52,311 nt of DNA from Planctomycetota bacterium (GCA_021776775.1 JAJFFE010000393.1:1-52311), one strand, 5' to 3'; shown: positions 41,490 through 50,123, counted from the stretch's first letter. The notes: a model not told the origin generated them from the letters alone. Numbers and translations: made by a program.

Positions 41490-42707
41490 ATGTTCAGCGG
41501 GTTCATTGCCGATGTCGGCACCGTCATTCAAAACCACGAAGCCGTTCTCGTCGTCGAGTCTTCTCAGACCTGTGCGCGCTTGAGCGTTGGTGCGCATGTC
41601 GCCATCGACGGCGTACGAACTTGTGTCGAGTCTTTCGATGCCGACCGGTTCAAGGTCCGTCTCACGCACGAGACTCTTTCAAGATCGACCACGAACGAAC
41701 TCCGGACGGGTCAACGCGTCAATCTAGAACTGCCTCTTTCGATGGGAGATTCCATCGAGGGGCATCTCGTACAAGGGCACGTCGACGCCGTGGGCAAGGT
41801 CACGCGCGTCGATGACGAGGGGTCGGGACTACGACTGTGGATCAGACCGCCCGAACGTGTTCTGAAGAGCTTGGTTTCGAAGGGCTCCGTCGCGGTCAAC
41901 GGAGTCAGCTTGGCGATCGCCGAAGTGATCCGCGATCGGTTCTCCGTCGCGTTGGTGGCGTCGACCATCGGGCGAACCACGCTGGGATCTCTTAGCGAGG
42001 GAGATCGCGTCAATCTAGAAACCGACATGCTCGCCAAACTCGCAGACCGTAGCGCCGGCCTTCGCCAGTCTGCGGCTCGCTGCATTGCCCCACTGCCGTG
42101 GACGGGTGTCGTGACCGGCGCGGTTGGTGTGCAGAAGGTCATCGAACAAATCAAGGCTGGCGGTGCCGTCCTCGTGTGGGATCCAGATCGAGAAGTTGAG
42201 GGCGACGTCATATTTGCCGGCGCTCATGCCAGCCCGGAGCACTTCGCGTTCATTCTGACGGAAGCGTGCTGCCACCCGACGGTGCCCTGCGACGGCGAAG
42301 TTCTCGAACGGTTGGAGATTCCGCCCATGCACGGATCGGGAGATCATCAAGGAACGTGGATGTATACTTCAGTCGATCTCGCTGAAGCTCGCGGTACCGG
42401 GGTCTCAGCGCACGAACGAGCCGCCACCGTGCGACGACTCGCTGCGGTTGACTCTACGCCCGACGAGTTCCTGATGCCGGGGCACGTGTTTCCGCTTCGC
42501 GCTCGCGACGACGGCTTTGCTCAACGCGTCGGTCACACCGAATCCGTCGTCGCTCTCTGTCGGGCGGCGGACCTTCCTCCGGTGGGCGTCTGCTGCGAAG
42601 TCATGAACAGAAGCGGCACGATGGCCGGCCCAGCGGATCTCGAACAGCGATCGTTGGAGTGGGGTCTTCCGCTCGTCAACATGGACGATCTCGTTCGCTT
42701 TCTCTGA
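41490..42707 (+). CDS. ribE/ribB: Riboflavin synthase / 3,4-dihydroxy-2-butanone 4-phosphate synthase fusion
   Basis: The protein has 405 residues. Residues 1-190 form a riboflavin synthase alpha chain with two lumazine-binding barrels: MFSGFIADVGTV, GHLVQGHVDAVG at 91-102, VAVNGVSLAIAEV at 134-146 and TTLGSL. It converts two 6,7-dimethyl-8-ribityllumazine molecules to riboflavin. Residues 205-405 form a DHBP synthase, which makes the four-carbon precursor from ribulose 5-phosphate. Its metal and substrate motif is DREVEGD (233-239), with PGHVFPLRA, GHTES (His349) and VCCEVMN (Glu370). In the first barrel the usual GVCLTV is GVRTCV, and the PHT before TTL in the second is altered, so synthase activity deserves care. 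The common bacterial fusion is RibB with GTP cyclohydrolase II, so this pairing and order are unusual. The TTAGGGG site precedes the ATG, and an FMN-riboswitch-like leader lies upstream. Confidence 0.9.
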   Translation: MFSGFIADVGTVIQNHEAVLVVESSQTCARLSVGAHVAIDGVRTCVESFDADRFKVRLTHETLSRSTTNELRTGQRVNLELPLSMGDSIEGHLVQGHVDAVGKVTRVDDEGSGLRLWIRPPERVLKSLVSKGSVAVNGVSLAIAEVIRDRFSVALVASTIGRTTLGSLSEGDRVNLETDMLAKLADRSAGLRQSAARCIAPLPWTGVVTGAVGVQKVIEQIKAGGAVLVWDPDREVEGDVIFAGAHASPEHFAFILTEACCHPTVPCDGEVLERLEIPPMHGSGDHQGTWMYTSVDLAEARGTGVSAHERAATVRRLAAVDSTPDEFLMPGHVFPLRARDDGFAQRVGHTESVVALCRAADLPPVGVCCEVMNRSGTMAGPADLEQRSLEWGLPLVNMDDLVRFL

Positions 42708-42790
42708 CTGCCGGTCGGGGGAGTCGATGCGCGACAATGTGATGTGAGGCGATGCGCCGCCTCCCCCGGGGAAAGTCGAAAGGTACGCCT

Positions 42791-43270
42791 GTGACGACCA
42801 TCTCACTGCGAGATCTCACGGATGAAGATCGAGCCATCTTGTTCGAATTCCAACAAGACCCCGAGGCAAACCACATGGCGGCGTTTACCTCCAAGGATCC
42901 GACCGACGACGCTGCCCACCAATCTTGGTGGAACATGGTCATGAGAAATGACGCCATCACCAAAAGGGGAATCCTCTGCCAGGGAGAGCTGGTAGGGAGT
43001 GTCATGAGCTTCACAATGGAAGAGAAGCTCGAAGTGACCTACTGGATCGCCAAAGAGCACTGGGGCAAGGGTGTTGCTACGGGGGCTCTTGGCCAACTCT
43101 TTCGATTGGTCAAGACTCGTCCCATCTACGCTCGCGCAGCGACCGACAACAAAGGGTCGCTCCGAGTCCTCGAGAAGTGTGGTTTCGCGGTAAGTGCCGA
43201 GGAGAAAGGTTTCGCCAACGCCCGAGGGAAAGAGATCGCCGAGTATGTCTTGCGAAAAGACGGCGCATAG
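42791..43270 (+). CDS. GNAT-family N-acetyltransferase (RimJ/RimL-like)
   Basis: The protein has 159 residues from the GTG at 42791 (V/MTTISLRDLTDEDRAILFEF), which aligns with the start of relatives and has AAAGG upstream. An ATG at 42752 would add 13 basic residues. GNAT features are LRDLTDEDRAILFEFQQDPEAN at the N-terminus, GELVGSVMSF, VTYWIAKEHWGKGVATGALGQL (acetyl-CoA loop) and RAATDNKGSLRVLEKCGF. It transfers acetyl from acetyl-CoA to an amine; the substrate is unknown. It follows the riboflavin gene by 83 bp. Confidence 0.88.
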   Translation: MTTISLRDLTDEDRAILFEFQQDPEANHMAAFTSKDPTDDAAHQSWWNMVMRNDAITKRGILCQGELVGSVMSFTMEEKLEVTYWIAKEHWGKGVATGALGQLFRLVKTRPIYARAATDNKGSLRVLEKCGFAVSAEEKGFANARGKEIAEYVLRKDGA

Positions 43271-43338
43271 TCGATGGCTGCTCGAGTGAAAGCCGCAGCG
43301 GCGGGTGCCAGCGCGGGGAACCGCCAAGGAGATTCCGA

Positions 43339-44673
43339 ATGGTAAGTCAGACCTTCGACGCACTGATCAACCGCTCGTCTCGCTTACCGTACTCTTTCCC
43401 GCGTGGACCCGAGAATAGGCTTGCCCACGTATGCAGAACCGAGGCTGATCAACAACGAGTCGCCTCGTTCGCAAACGGCACCCGCCCGATCACCCACCAA
43501 AGGGTGCTCGACATGGCCCAGGCGTTTGTCGAGGTGAAGCAGTCGACGGGATCTTCCGTCGAACGAGAACTGTACGGTTCGATCGACCGTTGCGGACTTT
43601 TCGATCGACTGTTGAAGTGTCGTCCCCTCGTGTTCTACGGTCCGGCGGATTCCTGGCAGCTCGGAAGCGGAGAATCCGGGGTGGGAGGTTTCGAGCAGAT
43701 CGGAACCGATCGCGAGAACTCTCCGCTCAATCTCGCAACTCTCCTCTCGTATGACGAAGTGGCGTTGTCGGCCCTTGTCGGCGTCTCAACCCCCACGCTC
43801 TTCATCAACGACGGCGACCGACACAACGAAGGACGACCCGGCCCCCCTGGAAGCTACCAACGCGAAGGCGTCTACATCGGATTGGTCGGAGCGCGATTCG
43901 AGCGACGCGGTGAGATGGAGTGGCGTCACATGATGGTGACGTCCGAGCAGAATACGACCAAGAATGGTTACGGGCGCGACAGCTACGATGAGTTCCCCCT
44001 GCTGGCCGCTTGGGCAAAGTTCTATGAGCAAGAAAACGGGTTTCCGTTGTTCGACGACGTCGCGGCGGGTCGCTATCCAGACTCTTCCTTCCTGAAAATA
44101 CGTGAACATGGCTATCTGAATACCGACGTCTATCGGCGCCGCATCCGCGCGGTGATCGAGCCCTTCTTGTTCGAAGCTGCCGAGCGGGCTCGCGACGTCG
44201 GGCGACGCGCATACGTTCACGCCGTCGGTCTGGGACTCGGAGTTTGGGGGGTCCACTCCGATCAGGGCCAACTCATGTGCCACGAGTACGGGAAGGTGCT
44301 CTCCGAACACTCGGAGTTGACCGAGACCATCAGCGACCTCGACTTCAGCTGGTTCCCGCCAGACTGCAACTGCCGGGGACGATTCGACAGCGATGACTTC
44401 AACGGAGTTCGCGTTCACTACTCTCGACGAAACCCGGCTGCCCCGCTCGACGACGCCGAGAAACTCTTGGTCGCTATGTACGCTTGGGATGGCAATTCCT
44501 GGCCCGGCAACGAGTACTGGGTGGGATCACTGACGGACTCGGGAGATCCTGCTGCCGCTTGCTGCTCGCTGATCGCCGAACTTCAGAACCCGGACGTCAA
44601 CCACATGATCTCCGGCCAGAATCTCGTGACTTATCCTCCTCGGGGGACCAACCCTAGATCGACCCGACCATGA
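43339..44673 (+). CDS. Uncharacterised protein, possibly DUF4804-related; first gene of VLRF1 operon
   Basis: The protein has 444 residues. The ATG at 43339 follows AAGGAG; the longer frame from 43177 overlaps the acetyltransferase and lacks a site. Landmarks are RLPYSFPRGPENRLAHVC near the start, the central segment GVYIGLVGARFERRGEMEW and then RHMMVTSEQNTTKNGYG at 177-211, and the C-terminal YAWDGNSWPGNEYW and SGDPAAACCSLIAELQNP at 381-418. I recall similar motifs in the DUF4804 group, but cannot confirm it. The C-terminal third faintly recalls macrodomain-like folds. There is no signal peptide or membrane segment, so it is cytoplasmic. Its stop overlaps the start of the VLRF1 gene (ATGA), tying its production to that protein. 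The function is unknown. Confidence 0.75.
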   Translation: MVSQTFDALINRSSRLPYSFPRGPENRLAHVCRTEADQQRVASFANGTRPITHQRVLDMAQAFVEVKQSTGSSVERELYGSIDRCGLFDRLLKCRPLVFYGPADSWQLGSGESGVGGFEQIGTDRENSPLNLATLLSYDEVALSALVGVSTPTLFINDGDRHNEGRPGPPGSYQREGVYIGLVGARFERRGEMEWRHMMVTSEQNTTKNGYGRDSYDEFPLLAAWAKFYEQENGFPLFDDVAAGRYPDSSFLKIREHGYLNTDVYRRRIRAVIEPFLFEAAERARDVGRRAYVHAVGLGLGVWGVHSDQGQLMCHEYGKVLSEHSELTETISDLDFSWFPPDCNCRGRFDSDDFNGVRVHYSRRNPAAPLDDAEKLLVAMYAWDGNSWPGNEYWVGSLTDSGDPAAACCSLIAELQNPDVNHMISGQNLVTYPPRGTNPRSTRP

Positions 44674-45365
44674 GCGAAGAGCCCGAGCGTAGCGAGACCT
44701 TTGGTTGGCGGGACTGCGCAGCCCGACTCGATGAGTTGCTCTCGCGCGAGAGCATGGTCGCCAGTCGCAGCGGCAATCACTTCGTTTCGACCGACGAAGT
44801 CGACGGCAGTCCCTCGGTAGAGTTCTTCGCTCCCGCGTGTTTTCCGCTGACGGCGCAAACCCAAGTCCCCCGCGACTACCTCGACCATCTGCGCGACGGG
44901 CTCGGAGAGCACCTCGTGATCTTGGTTCAGGCAGGGGCGGCGGCGCTCGGTTGGTGGAGCGGCGAGGAAGTCGTCCACCAGAAGGTGATCAAAACGTACG
45001 CTGTCCGCGGGCGAGGCCGAGCCCAAACCCTTTTCGCGAAAACCAAAGGCAAGTCACGCTACGGTTCGCGCCTTCGATTGCGCAATGCTCAACAACAGCT
45101 CGTCCACATCAACGAGAAGATCATCGAATGGTGGAACGAGTCGGGACCGCCGGATCACATTTTCTACAGCTGCCCCCAACGTAGCTGGCCCGAGCTGTTC
45201 ACCACGCGCCCACCGCCCCCGTTCGATCAGCGAGACGAGCAACTCGTCAAGATTCCGATGCACGTCCATGTGCCCAATTTGGAAGAGCTGCAGAGAGTCC
45301 GACGTAAACTGCTCCGTGGACGAATCGTCTATCGCCACGACTCTGCCGAGGGAGATCCATCATGA
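44670..45365 (+). CDS. Vms1/ANKZF1-like (VLRF1) peptidyl-tRNA release factor homologue
   Basis: The protein has 231 residues. In eukaryotes Vms1/ANKZF1 releases nascent chains from stalled 60S-peptidyl-tRNA complexes; bacterial VLRF1 proteins are thought to act similarly. The signature HRYTVRAKxGGSQ is seen here as KTYAVRGRGRAQ at 108-119, keeping the catalytic-position Gln (Gln119). Next come YGSRLRLRNAQQQLVHI (131-147), matching the SAG..LRR.NE helix, PDHIFYSCPQRSWPELF at 161-177, and VHVPNLEELQRVRRKLL at 199-215, matching the RRPT..E..R.H segment. Residues 80-98 (EHLVILVQAGAAALGWWSG) form the preceding strand pair. There is no zinc finger or ankyrin part. The start and stop each overlap a neighbour by four bases (ATGA). 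Recognition is by motif only. Confidence 0.82.
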   Translation: MSEEPERSETFGWRDCAARLDELLSRESMVASRSGNHFVSTDEVDGSPSVEFFAPACFPLTAQTQVPRDYLDHLRDGLGEHLVILVQAGAAALGWWSGEEVVHQKVIKTYAVRGRGRAQTLFAKTKGKSRYGSRLRLRNAQQQLVHINEKIIEWWNESGPPDHIFYSCPQRSWPELFTTRPPPPFDQRDEQLVKIPMHVHVPNLEELQRVRRKLLRGRIVYRHDSAEGDPS

Positions 45366-45748
45366 GTGCGCTGAACGACCAGCTCCTGAAGACGCTTTGC
45401 GAGCGATTCTCGACGCGGAGCCCTCGCCTCGCTGACCGCACCGACAATCTGCTCGTGACATTTCCAGCCGAAATAGACGCGGTCGGAGACGTTCAGATCT
45501 TCGACGACGGAACGGAGTTCACCCTCCTGATCTGCAACATCACGCACATTCACTTCGAACACGACACCGACCCGGAGTTCGGCACCGACGTGATTGCGAA
45601 CCTAGTCGACTGCCTCGACGAACTCTTCGACGACAAGATCCTGATGTGGACAGGGCCGGGCGGAATGGGTGGAACCCGACATGTGAACCATCAAAGCGGA
45701 CGGGTCCGCGCGAAAGGTCGATACTTCTGGTCACGCCCCGCGCACTGA
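45362..45748 (+). CDS. Uncharacterised small protein, third gene of VLRF1 operon
   Basis: The protein has 128 residues, starting at the ATG that overlaps the VLRF1 stop (ATGA at 45362). There is no signal peptide. Visible features are an acidic, His-containing core (ITHIHFEHDTDPEF), a helix IANLVDCLDELFDD, and a Gly-rich basic C-terminus (WTGPGGMGGTRHVNH, GRVRAKGRYFW). I do not recognise the family. The strict coupling suggests it acts with VLRF1, perhaps as a partner protein. Confidence 0.72.
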   Translation: MSALNDQLLKTLCERFSTRSPRLADRTDNLLVTFPAEIDAVGDVQIFDDGTEFTLLICNITHIHFEHDTDPEFGTDVIANLVDCLDELFDDKILMWTGPGGMGGTRHVNHQSGRVRAKGRYFWSRPAH

Positions 45749-45784
45749 TTCGACCGGCACTGATTCGTCCCCCCGACGAAAGTC

Positions 45785-46255
45785 TCACCGGCCGACGCGC
45801 CACGCCCGACGCGCTACGACAATCTGGCCAGCGTGCCAAGTATCGTGACGAATGTTTGCGCGGACAACCTCTTCGAACGGCACTCCGTCCAACGTTCTCG
45901 ACTGCAGGTCATCGTCCGAGAGACCTTCAAGGGCACCGCGCTGGCGTTGGTGACTGCTCTCGAGTTCGGCCCGAATCGAGGCGAGAGAATCGTCGCCGCG
46001 CTCCTTCTTTGGACCTTGCTCCTTTCCTATCATTTGGGCCGTATAAACGTCTTTGCAGCTGCGCAGGTGATCCATGTGCCACAGTACCGATCCAACCTTG
46101 AACACGCCGGAATCGCTCTCCTCCATTCGATAGTAGGGTGCTTGCCACGTTGCTTCCTCCTCTTGTAGGCCATCGAGTGCGTAGAGCAAGCCTTCCCATG
46201 GGTGCGACCACGCGTCGTCGAGGACCGCGAGCAGGACTTGTACTGGAGACTTCAC
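45785..46255 (-). CDS. DinB-like metal-binding protein
   Basis: The protein has 156 residues from a GTG at 46255, preceded by AAGGAGG eight bases upstream; the longer frame to 46393 overlaps the serine hydrolase gene. DinB-type four-helix proteins use three His residues for a metal: His60 in GSVLWHMDHLRSC and the pair in NIRHDTWHAGQIV near the C-terminus fit. Members are often thiol-dependent transferases or stress proteins of unknown substrate. It lies 109 bp downstream of the serine hydrolase gene on the same strand. Confidence 0.85.
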   Translation of the reverse strand: MKSPVQVLLAVLDDAWSHPWEGLLYALDGLQEEEATWQAPYYRMEESDSGVFKVGSVLWHMDHLRSCKDVYTAQMIGKEQGPKKERGDDSLASIRAELESSHQRQRGALEGLSDDDLQSRTLDGVPFEEVVRANIRHDTWHAGQIVVARRAWRVGR

Positions 46256-46364
46256 GGGAGCGTCCTCCTTGTGGGTGAGCGACGGTTCTTTGAGCGCAGT
46301 TGTCACGATACCGGCGATACAGTCAAGTCCGAGCCTACCCCACCGGTGGCAAGGCGCAAACGCG

Positions 46365-48164
46365 CTAGTTCTTCTCGATAGCGGAGAAGACAAACTCGGG
46401 AATCAAATGAGTCAGGTTTCGATACCAGACGGGGAAGTTGTTGTAGTTCCCCCCGGACATCTGAACCACAAGATCGAACTCGGGGACACAGACGATGAAC
46501 TGGCCGCCGTTGCCGCTGGCGTAGACCACGTCGACGGTTCGCTCTTTGAACGTCAGGGACTTGCGCCACCAACCCAAGCCATAGTCGTTGGGCTCGTGAA
46601 TGCCGCCTTGGGCGCCGAGGGACTTGGCGACCCACTCCTGGCTCAACACTTGTTTACCGTTGAACTTTCCTCCGTCGAGCATGACCTGTCCGAGTTTCAG
46701 TTGGTCGCGCGCAGTGAGACGGATGCCGCCTCCCATATACCCGTGGCCCGCCGGATCGAGGTTGAAGTAGTAGTTGCGGATTCCGAGCGGCGCCGCCAAG
46801 TGCTGAGCGAACAAGTCTGGGAGCCAAGACTTCGTAGCGCGCGCCACGGTTGCCGCAGCCAAGTTGATGTTGTTCGAACCGTAGACAGCCTTCGTGCCCG
46901 GCTCTCGAGCCATGGGAATTGCGAGCGCGTAAGCAACCCAATCGACTTGATCCGATTGATCCTGCATGCGGTCTTCGCCGCCGAGAGACTTTGGATCATT
47001 GTCGTCGGCGTCCAGACCGGACTGCATGCTCAGCGCGTGTCCGATCGTTATTCTCTTTCGCCACTGACGTCGATCTTGGAGGGGAACTCTGGATTCTGAC
47101 TGCGGCTCGGAGAACTGATCGCCGAATATGGACGCCACGGTTCGATCGACGTCCAGATCGGAATGGTGATCGATCACCGCGCCGACCAGCATCGATGCGA
47201 CGCTCTTGCCGGCCGACCGAGTATCGTGCGGGTGATCGCGATCGTAACCGTAGAAGTACTCTTCGAAGACCAACTTGCCTTTGCGGGCGATCAAGATCGA
47301 GTGGATGTAGGGCGTGGCCAGAGAAGTGGTCTGCGTATCCCGAACACTCTGAGCCAGCGCCTCTAGTCGGCGGCGATCCAAGTGGAGTTCTTCGCAAGCG
47401 GCCGTTCTCCAACCGTCGGACAGTTGCTTCGGTTGCACGTATCGATACGCGGCCGACGCCTTCGAAGGATAGAAGTCCGACTCGCGGCCGACGCGCCGAA
47501 ACTCGAAGGGGAGATCTCCGGCGAAGGGCAGCGGTAGCGAGAGCACCGAGTTCTTGTCGCGCAACTGGCCCGTCAAGAGCCGGCGTCCCTCGGTACCGGT
47601 CAGGGTGACCCGTTCCCCGTCGACCGTCACGCGACGAATTCCGATCCACACTCCTCGGTTTCGTTCTGGATTGCGAATGAACGCGGTTACCGGTCCGTCG
47701 CTTGTCTTTTGCACGCGGAGGTAGAGGCGCAAACGATCCGGATAGGTCGCAACGTTTGCCTTCCACGCGTCCCCCTGACGCACGAACTCCAGTGGCGACG
47801 CCACTGGATAGCCGACCTGGTCCGTCGCCGGCTGAATCCAGTGTCCGCGCAGCGACCCGTCTTCGTCCAGCCACCCGCGAAACCGTCCGCGATTGTCGCG
47901 AAGCGAAAAGCTGACACGAGCGCCGTCATGCGTGACGTCGATTTTGCGGCTCTCGATGGAAGCCGACAGCTTCGCGCCGCTCTTGCGAATCACGAGTTCT
48001 TCGTTCAGCGGTTCGCCGAAAAGTCTCTCCGCTGCCCAGAGACCCACCAGCTCCTCCGCGGGCACAGGTCCGAGCGAATCACCGCTCGGCGCGGTCTCTC
48101 CGCTCGAGGCGTGCGAGAAGAACGCGATCAGCAAGCCAACCGTGCTTAGTGTCCAACTCGTCAT
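46365..48164 (-). CDS. Secreted serine hydrolase (class C beta-lactamase-like) with N-terminal beta domain
   Basis: The protein has 599 residues. The ATG at 48164 has GGAGG seven bases upstream and overlaps the GntR stop (ATGA). The signal peptide is MTSWTLSTVGLLIAFFSHAS. Residues of about 35-245 are a beta-rich domain of unknown type. The catalytic domain starts at about 260 with a hydrophobic IHSILIARKGKLVFEEYFYG strand and the nucleophile motif SAGK (317-320). VYGSNN stands in the place of the YxN motif, and GNGGQF near the C-terminus replaces the KTG/HTG box. This is the serine-hydrolase branch of the PBP/beta-lactamase family, which includes esterases and peptidases. Resistance activity is not implied. 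GntR coupling suggests local regulation. Confidence 0.9.
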   Translation of the reverse strand: MTSWTLSTVGLLIAFFSHASSGETAPSGDSLGPVPAEELVGLWAAERLFGEPLNEELVIRKSGAKLSASIESRKIDVTHDGARVSFSLRDNRGRFRGWLDEDGSLRGHWIQPATDQVGYPVASPLEFVRQGDAWKANVATYPDRLRLYLRVQKTSDGPVTAFIRNPERNRGVWIGIRRVTVDGERVTLTGTEGRRLLTGQLRDKNSVLSLPLPFAGDLPFEFRRVGRESDFYPSKASAAYRYVQPKQLSDGWRTAACEELHLDRRRLEALAQSVRDTQTTSLATPYIHSILIARKGKLVFEEYFYGYDRDHPHDTRSAGKSVASMLVGAVIDHHSDLDVDRTVASIFGDQFSEPQSESRVPLQDRRQWRKRITIGHALSMQSGLDADDNDPKSLGGEDRMQDQSDQVDWVAYALAIPMAREPGTKAVYGSNNINLAAATVARATKSWLPDLFAQHLAAPLGIRNYYFNLDPAGHGYMGGGIRLTARDQLKLGQVMLDGGKFNGKQVLSQEWVAKSLGAQGGIHEPNDYGLGWWRKSLTFKERTVDVVYASGNGGQFIVCVPEFDLVVQMSGGNYNNFPVWYRNLTHLIPEFVFSAIEKN

Positions 48165-48814
48165 TCGTTCGCCTCCGGCTGTTGTTGGCTTCGAACCCAA
48201 TCGATCAGCGGGCCCACTGCCGTCGACATGTTCTGCTCTAAGTGCTTGCACGCCAGCGACAACTTCCGTTGTTCGAGCGCGTCGATGATCTGAACGTGTT
48301 CGTCGGTCACAACACTGACGTTCTTCGCCTGACTCATATACGCCAGCTCGTAGCGACGGGTCCGGATCATGTGCTGTCGAATCAAGTCCAGAAGGACCTC
48401 ATTGTTGCATCCCGCAACCAGGGTCAAATGCCATTCGTCGTCGAGATCGATGATGCGCTTCGCCCGTTTCGCGCCGGCGATCTTCGTGTTGAGCTTCTTC
48501 AGTTGCCCGAGTGTCGCCTCATCCGGGAGGCCCGCCTTGCGCAACGCGGCCGGGTCCAGGATCTGTCGAATCACATACAGTTGCTCGATCTCTTCGACGC
48601 TCAACGGAGCGACGAAGAAGCCGCGTCGAGGTACCTCGAGGACGAACTTCTCGTTCACCAAGCCACACAGCGCCTCTCGCAAGGGAGTGCGGCTGACGTC
48701 GAGTTCCTTGGACAGGTGAACCTCGTTCAAGCGAGATCCCGGCTCAATCTGACCAGCCACGATCCAATCGCGGAGGGTCGCCCGCAGGTCTGAGCTGATG
48801 TTTGTTCGTGACAT
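48161..48814 (-). CDS. GntR-family regulator, FCD type
   Basis: The protein has 217 residues. The winged helix at about 8-67 includes LNEVHLSKELDVSRTPLREAL and VPRRGFFVAPLS. The FCD helical domain covers about 75-200 with likely metal residues Asp125/Asp126 and His129 (DLDDEWH), His148 and His173. FCD regulators sense organic acids and usually bind short TGTATACA-type palindromes. Such a palindrome lies 9-20 bases before the ATG. No Shine-Dalgarno sequence is present between it and the start, so the message may be leaderless or very short-leadered. The stop overlaps the serine hydrolase start by four bases. Confidence 0.92.
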   Translation of the reverse strand: MSRTNISSDLRATLRDWIVAGQIEPGSRLNEVHLSKELDVSRTPLREALCGLVNEKFVLEVPRRGFFVAPLSVEEIEQLYVIRQILDPAALRKAGLPDEATLGQLKKLNTKIAGAKRAKRIIDLDDEWHLTLVAGCNNEVLLDLIRQHMIRTRRYELAYMSQAKNVSVVTDEHVQIIDALEQRKLSLACKHLEQNMSTAVGPLIDWVRSQQQPEANE

Positions 48815-48822
48815 GACTGTAG

Positions 48823-48834
48823 ACTGTATACAGT
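48823..48834. promoter_or_regulatory. Putative GntR/FCD operator
   Basis: ACTGTATACAGT is a perfect 12-bp palindrome with the TGTATACA core expected for FCD-type GntR regulators. It sits immediately upstream of the regulator gene, so autoregulation by blocking the promoter or start site is likely. A TATACA within it may double as the -10 box. Confidence 0.75.
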
Positions 48835-49037
48835 TTCATCGTAAAAGCAACACCCGGCTCGGCGGCTGCTTGCAGCCGCACGAGTCCCGCGGAAATCCGA
48901 TTCGGGGTTGGAGCGAAACGTTGGGACAGGCGACAATCTTTGAGCACTTGTAGCCCCGCGTGGGTTAACGGGTGTCCAGCGCGTCGTGGCACCCTCGCCA
49001 CTGATACGATTACGGAAGTAACCGGGAATCGGATTGC

Positions 49038-50123
49038 ATGACGATGAGAAGGGCTGCGGTTAGACGGCTGTGTCGAGCTGGGGCCTTGTTTGCAAGTTCG
49101 ACTCTTGCGGCCCTCCCCTTATGCTTGGGTGCGCTGTGCGCCGCCCTCGGGCTTGGGCATCTCTTCTCTCTGTTCATGGCCACCGCTTGCCTAGTGGTCG
49201 CACCTGCTGCCTTCCTATGGTCTCCCAAGAGAATTGTTCGTATCGCCGTTCTTGGCCTTGCCGCTGTGAGTGGTTTCACGATCGCTTGGCTCATTCTTCC
49301 AATGCAAGACACGCAACACGACAGCGACGACTCTCTCCGTTCGCAGTCAACCATGGCTGGCTCCACTGCTCCTCCGTGGTTCTCCCGCATCCCGGAACTG
49401 GACATCGTACTGCTAGGCGGCTTCTTCGGCCTGTCCGATGAAGAGGCTCTTGAGACCAAGGGCCTTGAGCTGTTTCGCGAGATCTATACTGCGCGAGATT
49501 CGCTGCCATGTAATCCGTCAGTTGTCCTGGACTCTTGGCTTTTCGACAGAGGGCACTACTGGTTGGCGATGCCGTCGTCAGGCCGCGCGGCTCCGCTTCT
49601 CCTGTTCTTGCACGGCAACGGTGGGAACTTCCAGTCGTACCCCAAAATCCTTACCAAGCTCGCACAGGAACACCACGTGGCTGTCGCGATGCCGACGTTC
49701 GGTTGGGGGAACTGGCAGATCGCGGGGCAAGAGCGCTCGCTCGAGGTTTTAGAGGACATTCTCGAACGGCATTCAACGATCGATCGCGAGAGGATCTTCA
49801 TCGGTGGGGTATCAGCTGGCTCCATCGGAGCAATCCGCACTATGTCAAACCACCCGGAGCGATTCCGCGGCGTAATAGCAATCTCTGGAGTACCGCAAGA
49901 GGAGATGTCGGTGCGACAGTTCACGGGCAAGTCGGTTCTCATAGTTCACGGAGAAGACGACGCCCGGATTGCCGTAGACAGCGCGCGTGCGCTTGCCGAT
50001 CGCCTACGCGAACACCGCGTGGAGGTCGACTACTTCGAGTTGCCAGGCTCCGGTCATTTCGCGTTGTTGACACAGCAACAGAGTATCCTGGCGCGGGTTG
50101 TCGCTCTGCTAAACCAACCTTGA
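49038..50123 (+). CDS. Membrane-anchored alpha/beta hydrolase
   Basis: The protein has 361 residues. Residues 15-90 hold two or three hydrophobic segments (LFASSTLAALPLCLGALCA, SLFMATACLVVAPAAFL, IAVLGLAAVSGFTIAWLIL). The catalytic part then starts near residue 160. Oxyanion motif HGNGG is at 192-196, nucleophile elbow GVSAG at 257-261 (Ser259), Asp308 in HGEDDARI and His340 in GSGHFAL, so the triad is complete. The substrate may be an ester or peptide; it is unknown. The start is weakly supported (GGGAATCGGATTGC), and an ATG two codons on is possible. A possible promoter lies in the 203-bp gap shared with the GntR gene. Confidence 0.88.
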   Translation: MTMRRAAVRRLCRAGALFASSTLAALPLCLGALCAALGLGHLFSLFMATACLVVAPAAFLWSPKRIVRIAVLGLAAVSGFTIAWLILPMQDTQHDSDDSLRSQSTMAGSTAPPWFSRIPELDIVLLGGFFGLSDEEALETKGLELFREIYTARDSLPCNPSVVLDSWLFDRGHYWLAMPSSGRAAPLLLFLHGNGGNFQSYPKILTKLAQEHHVAVAMPTFGWGNWQIAGQERSLEVLEDILERHSTIDRERIFIGGVSAGSIGAIRTMSNHPERFRGVIAISGVPQEEMSVRQFTGKSVLIVHGEDDARIAVDSARALADRLREHRVEVDYFELPGSGHFALLTQQQSILARVVALLNQP

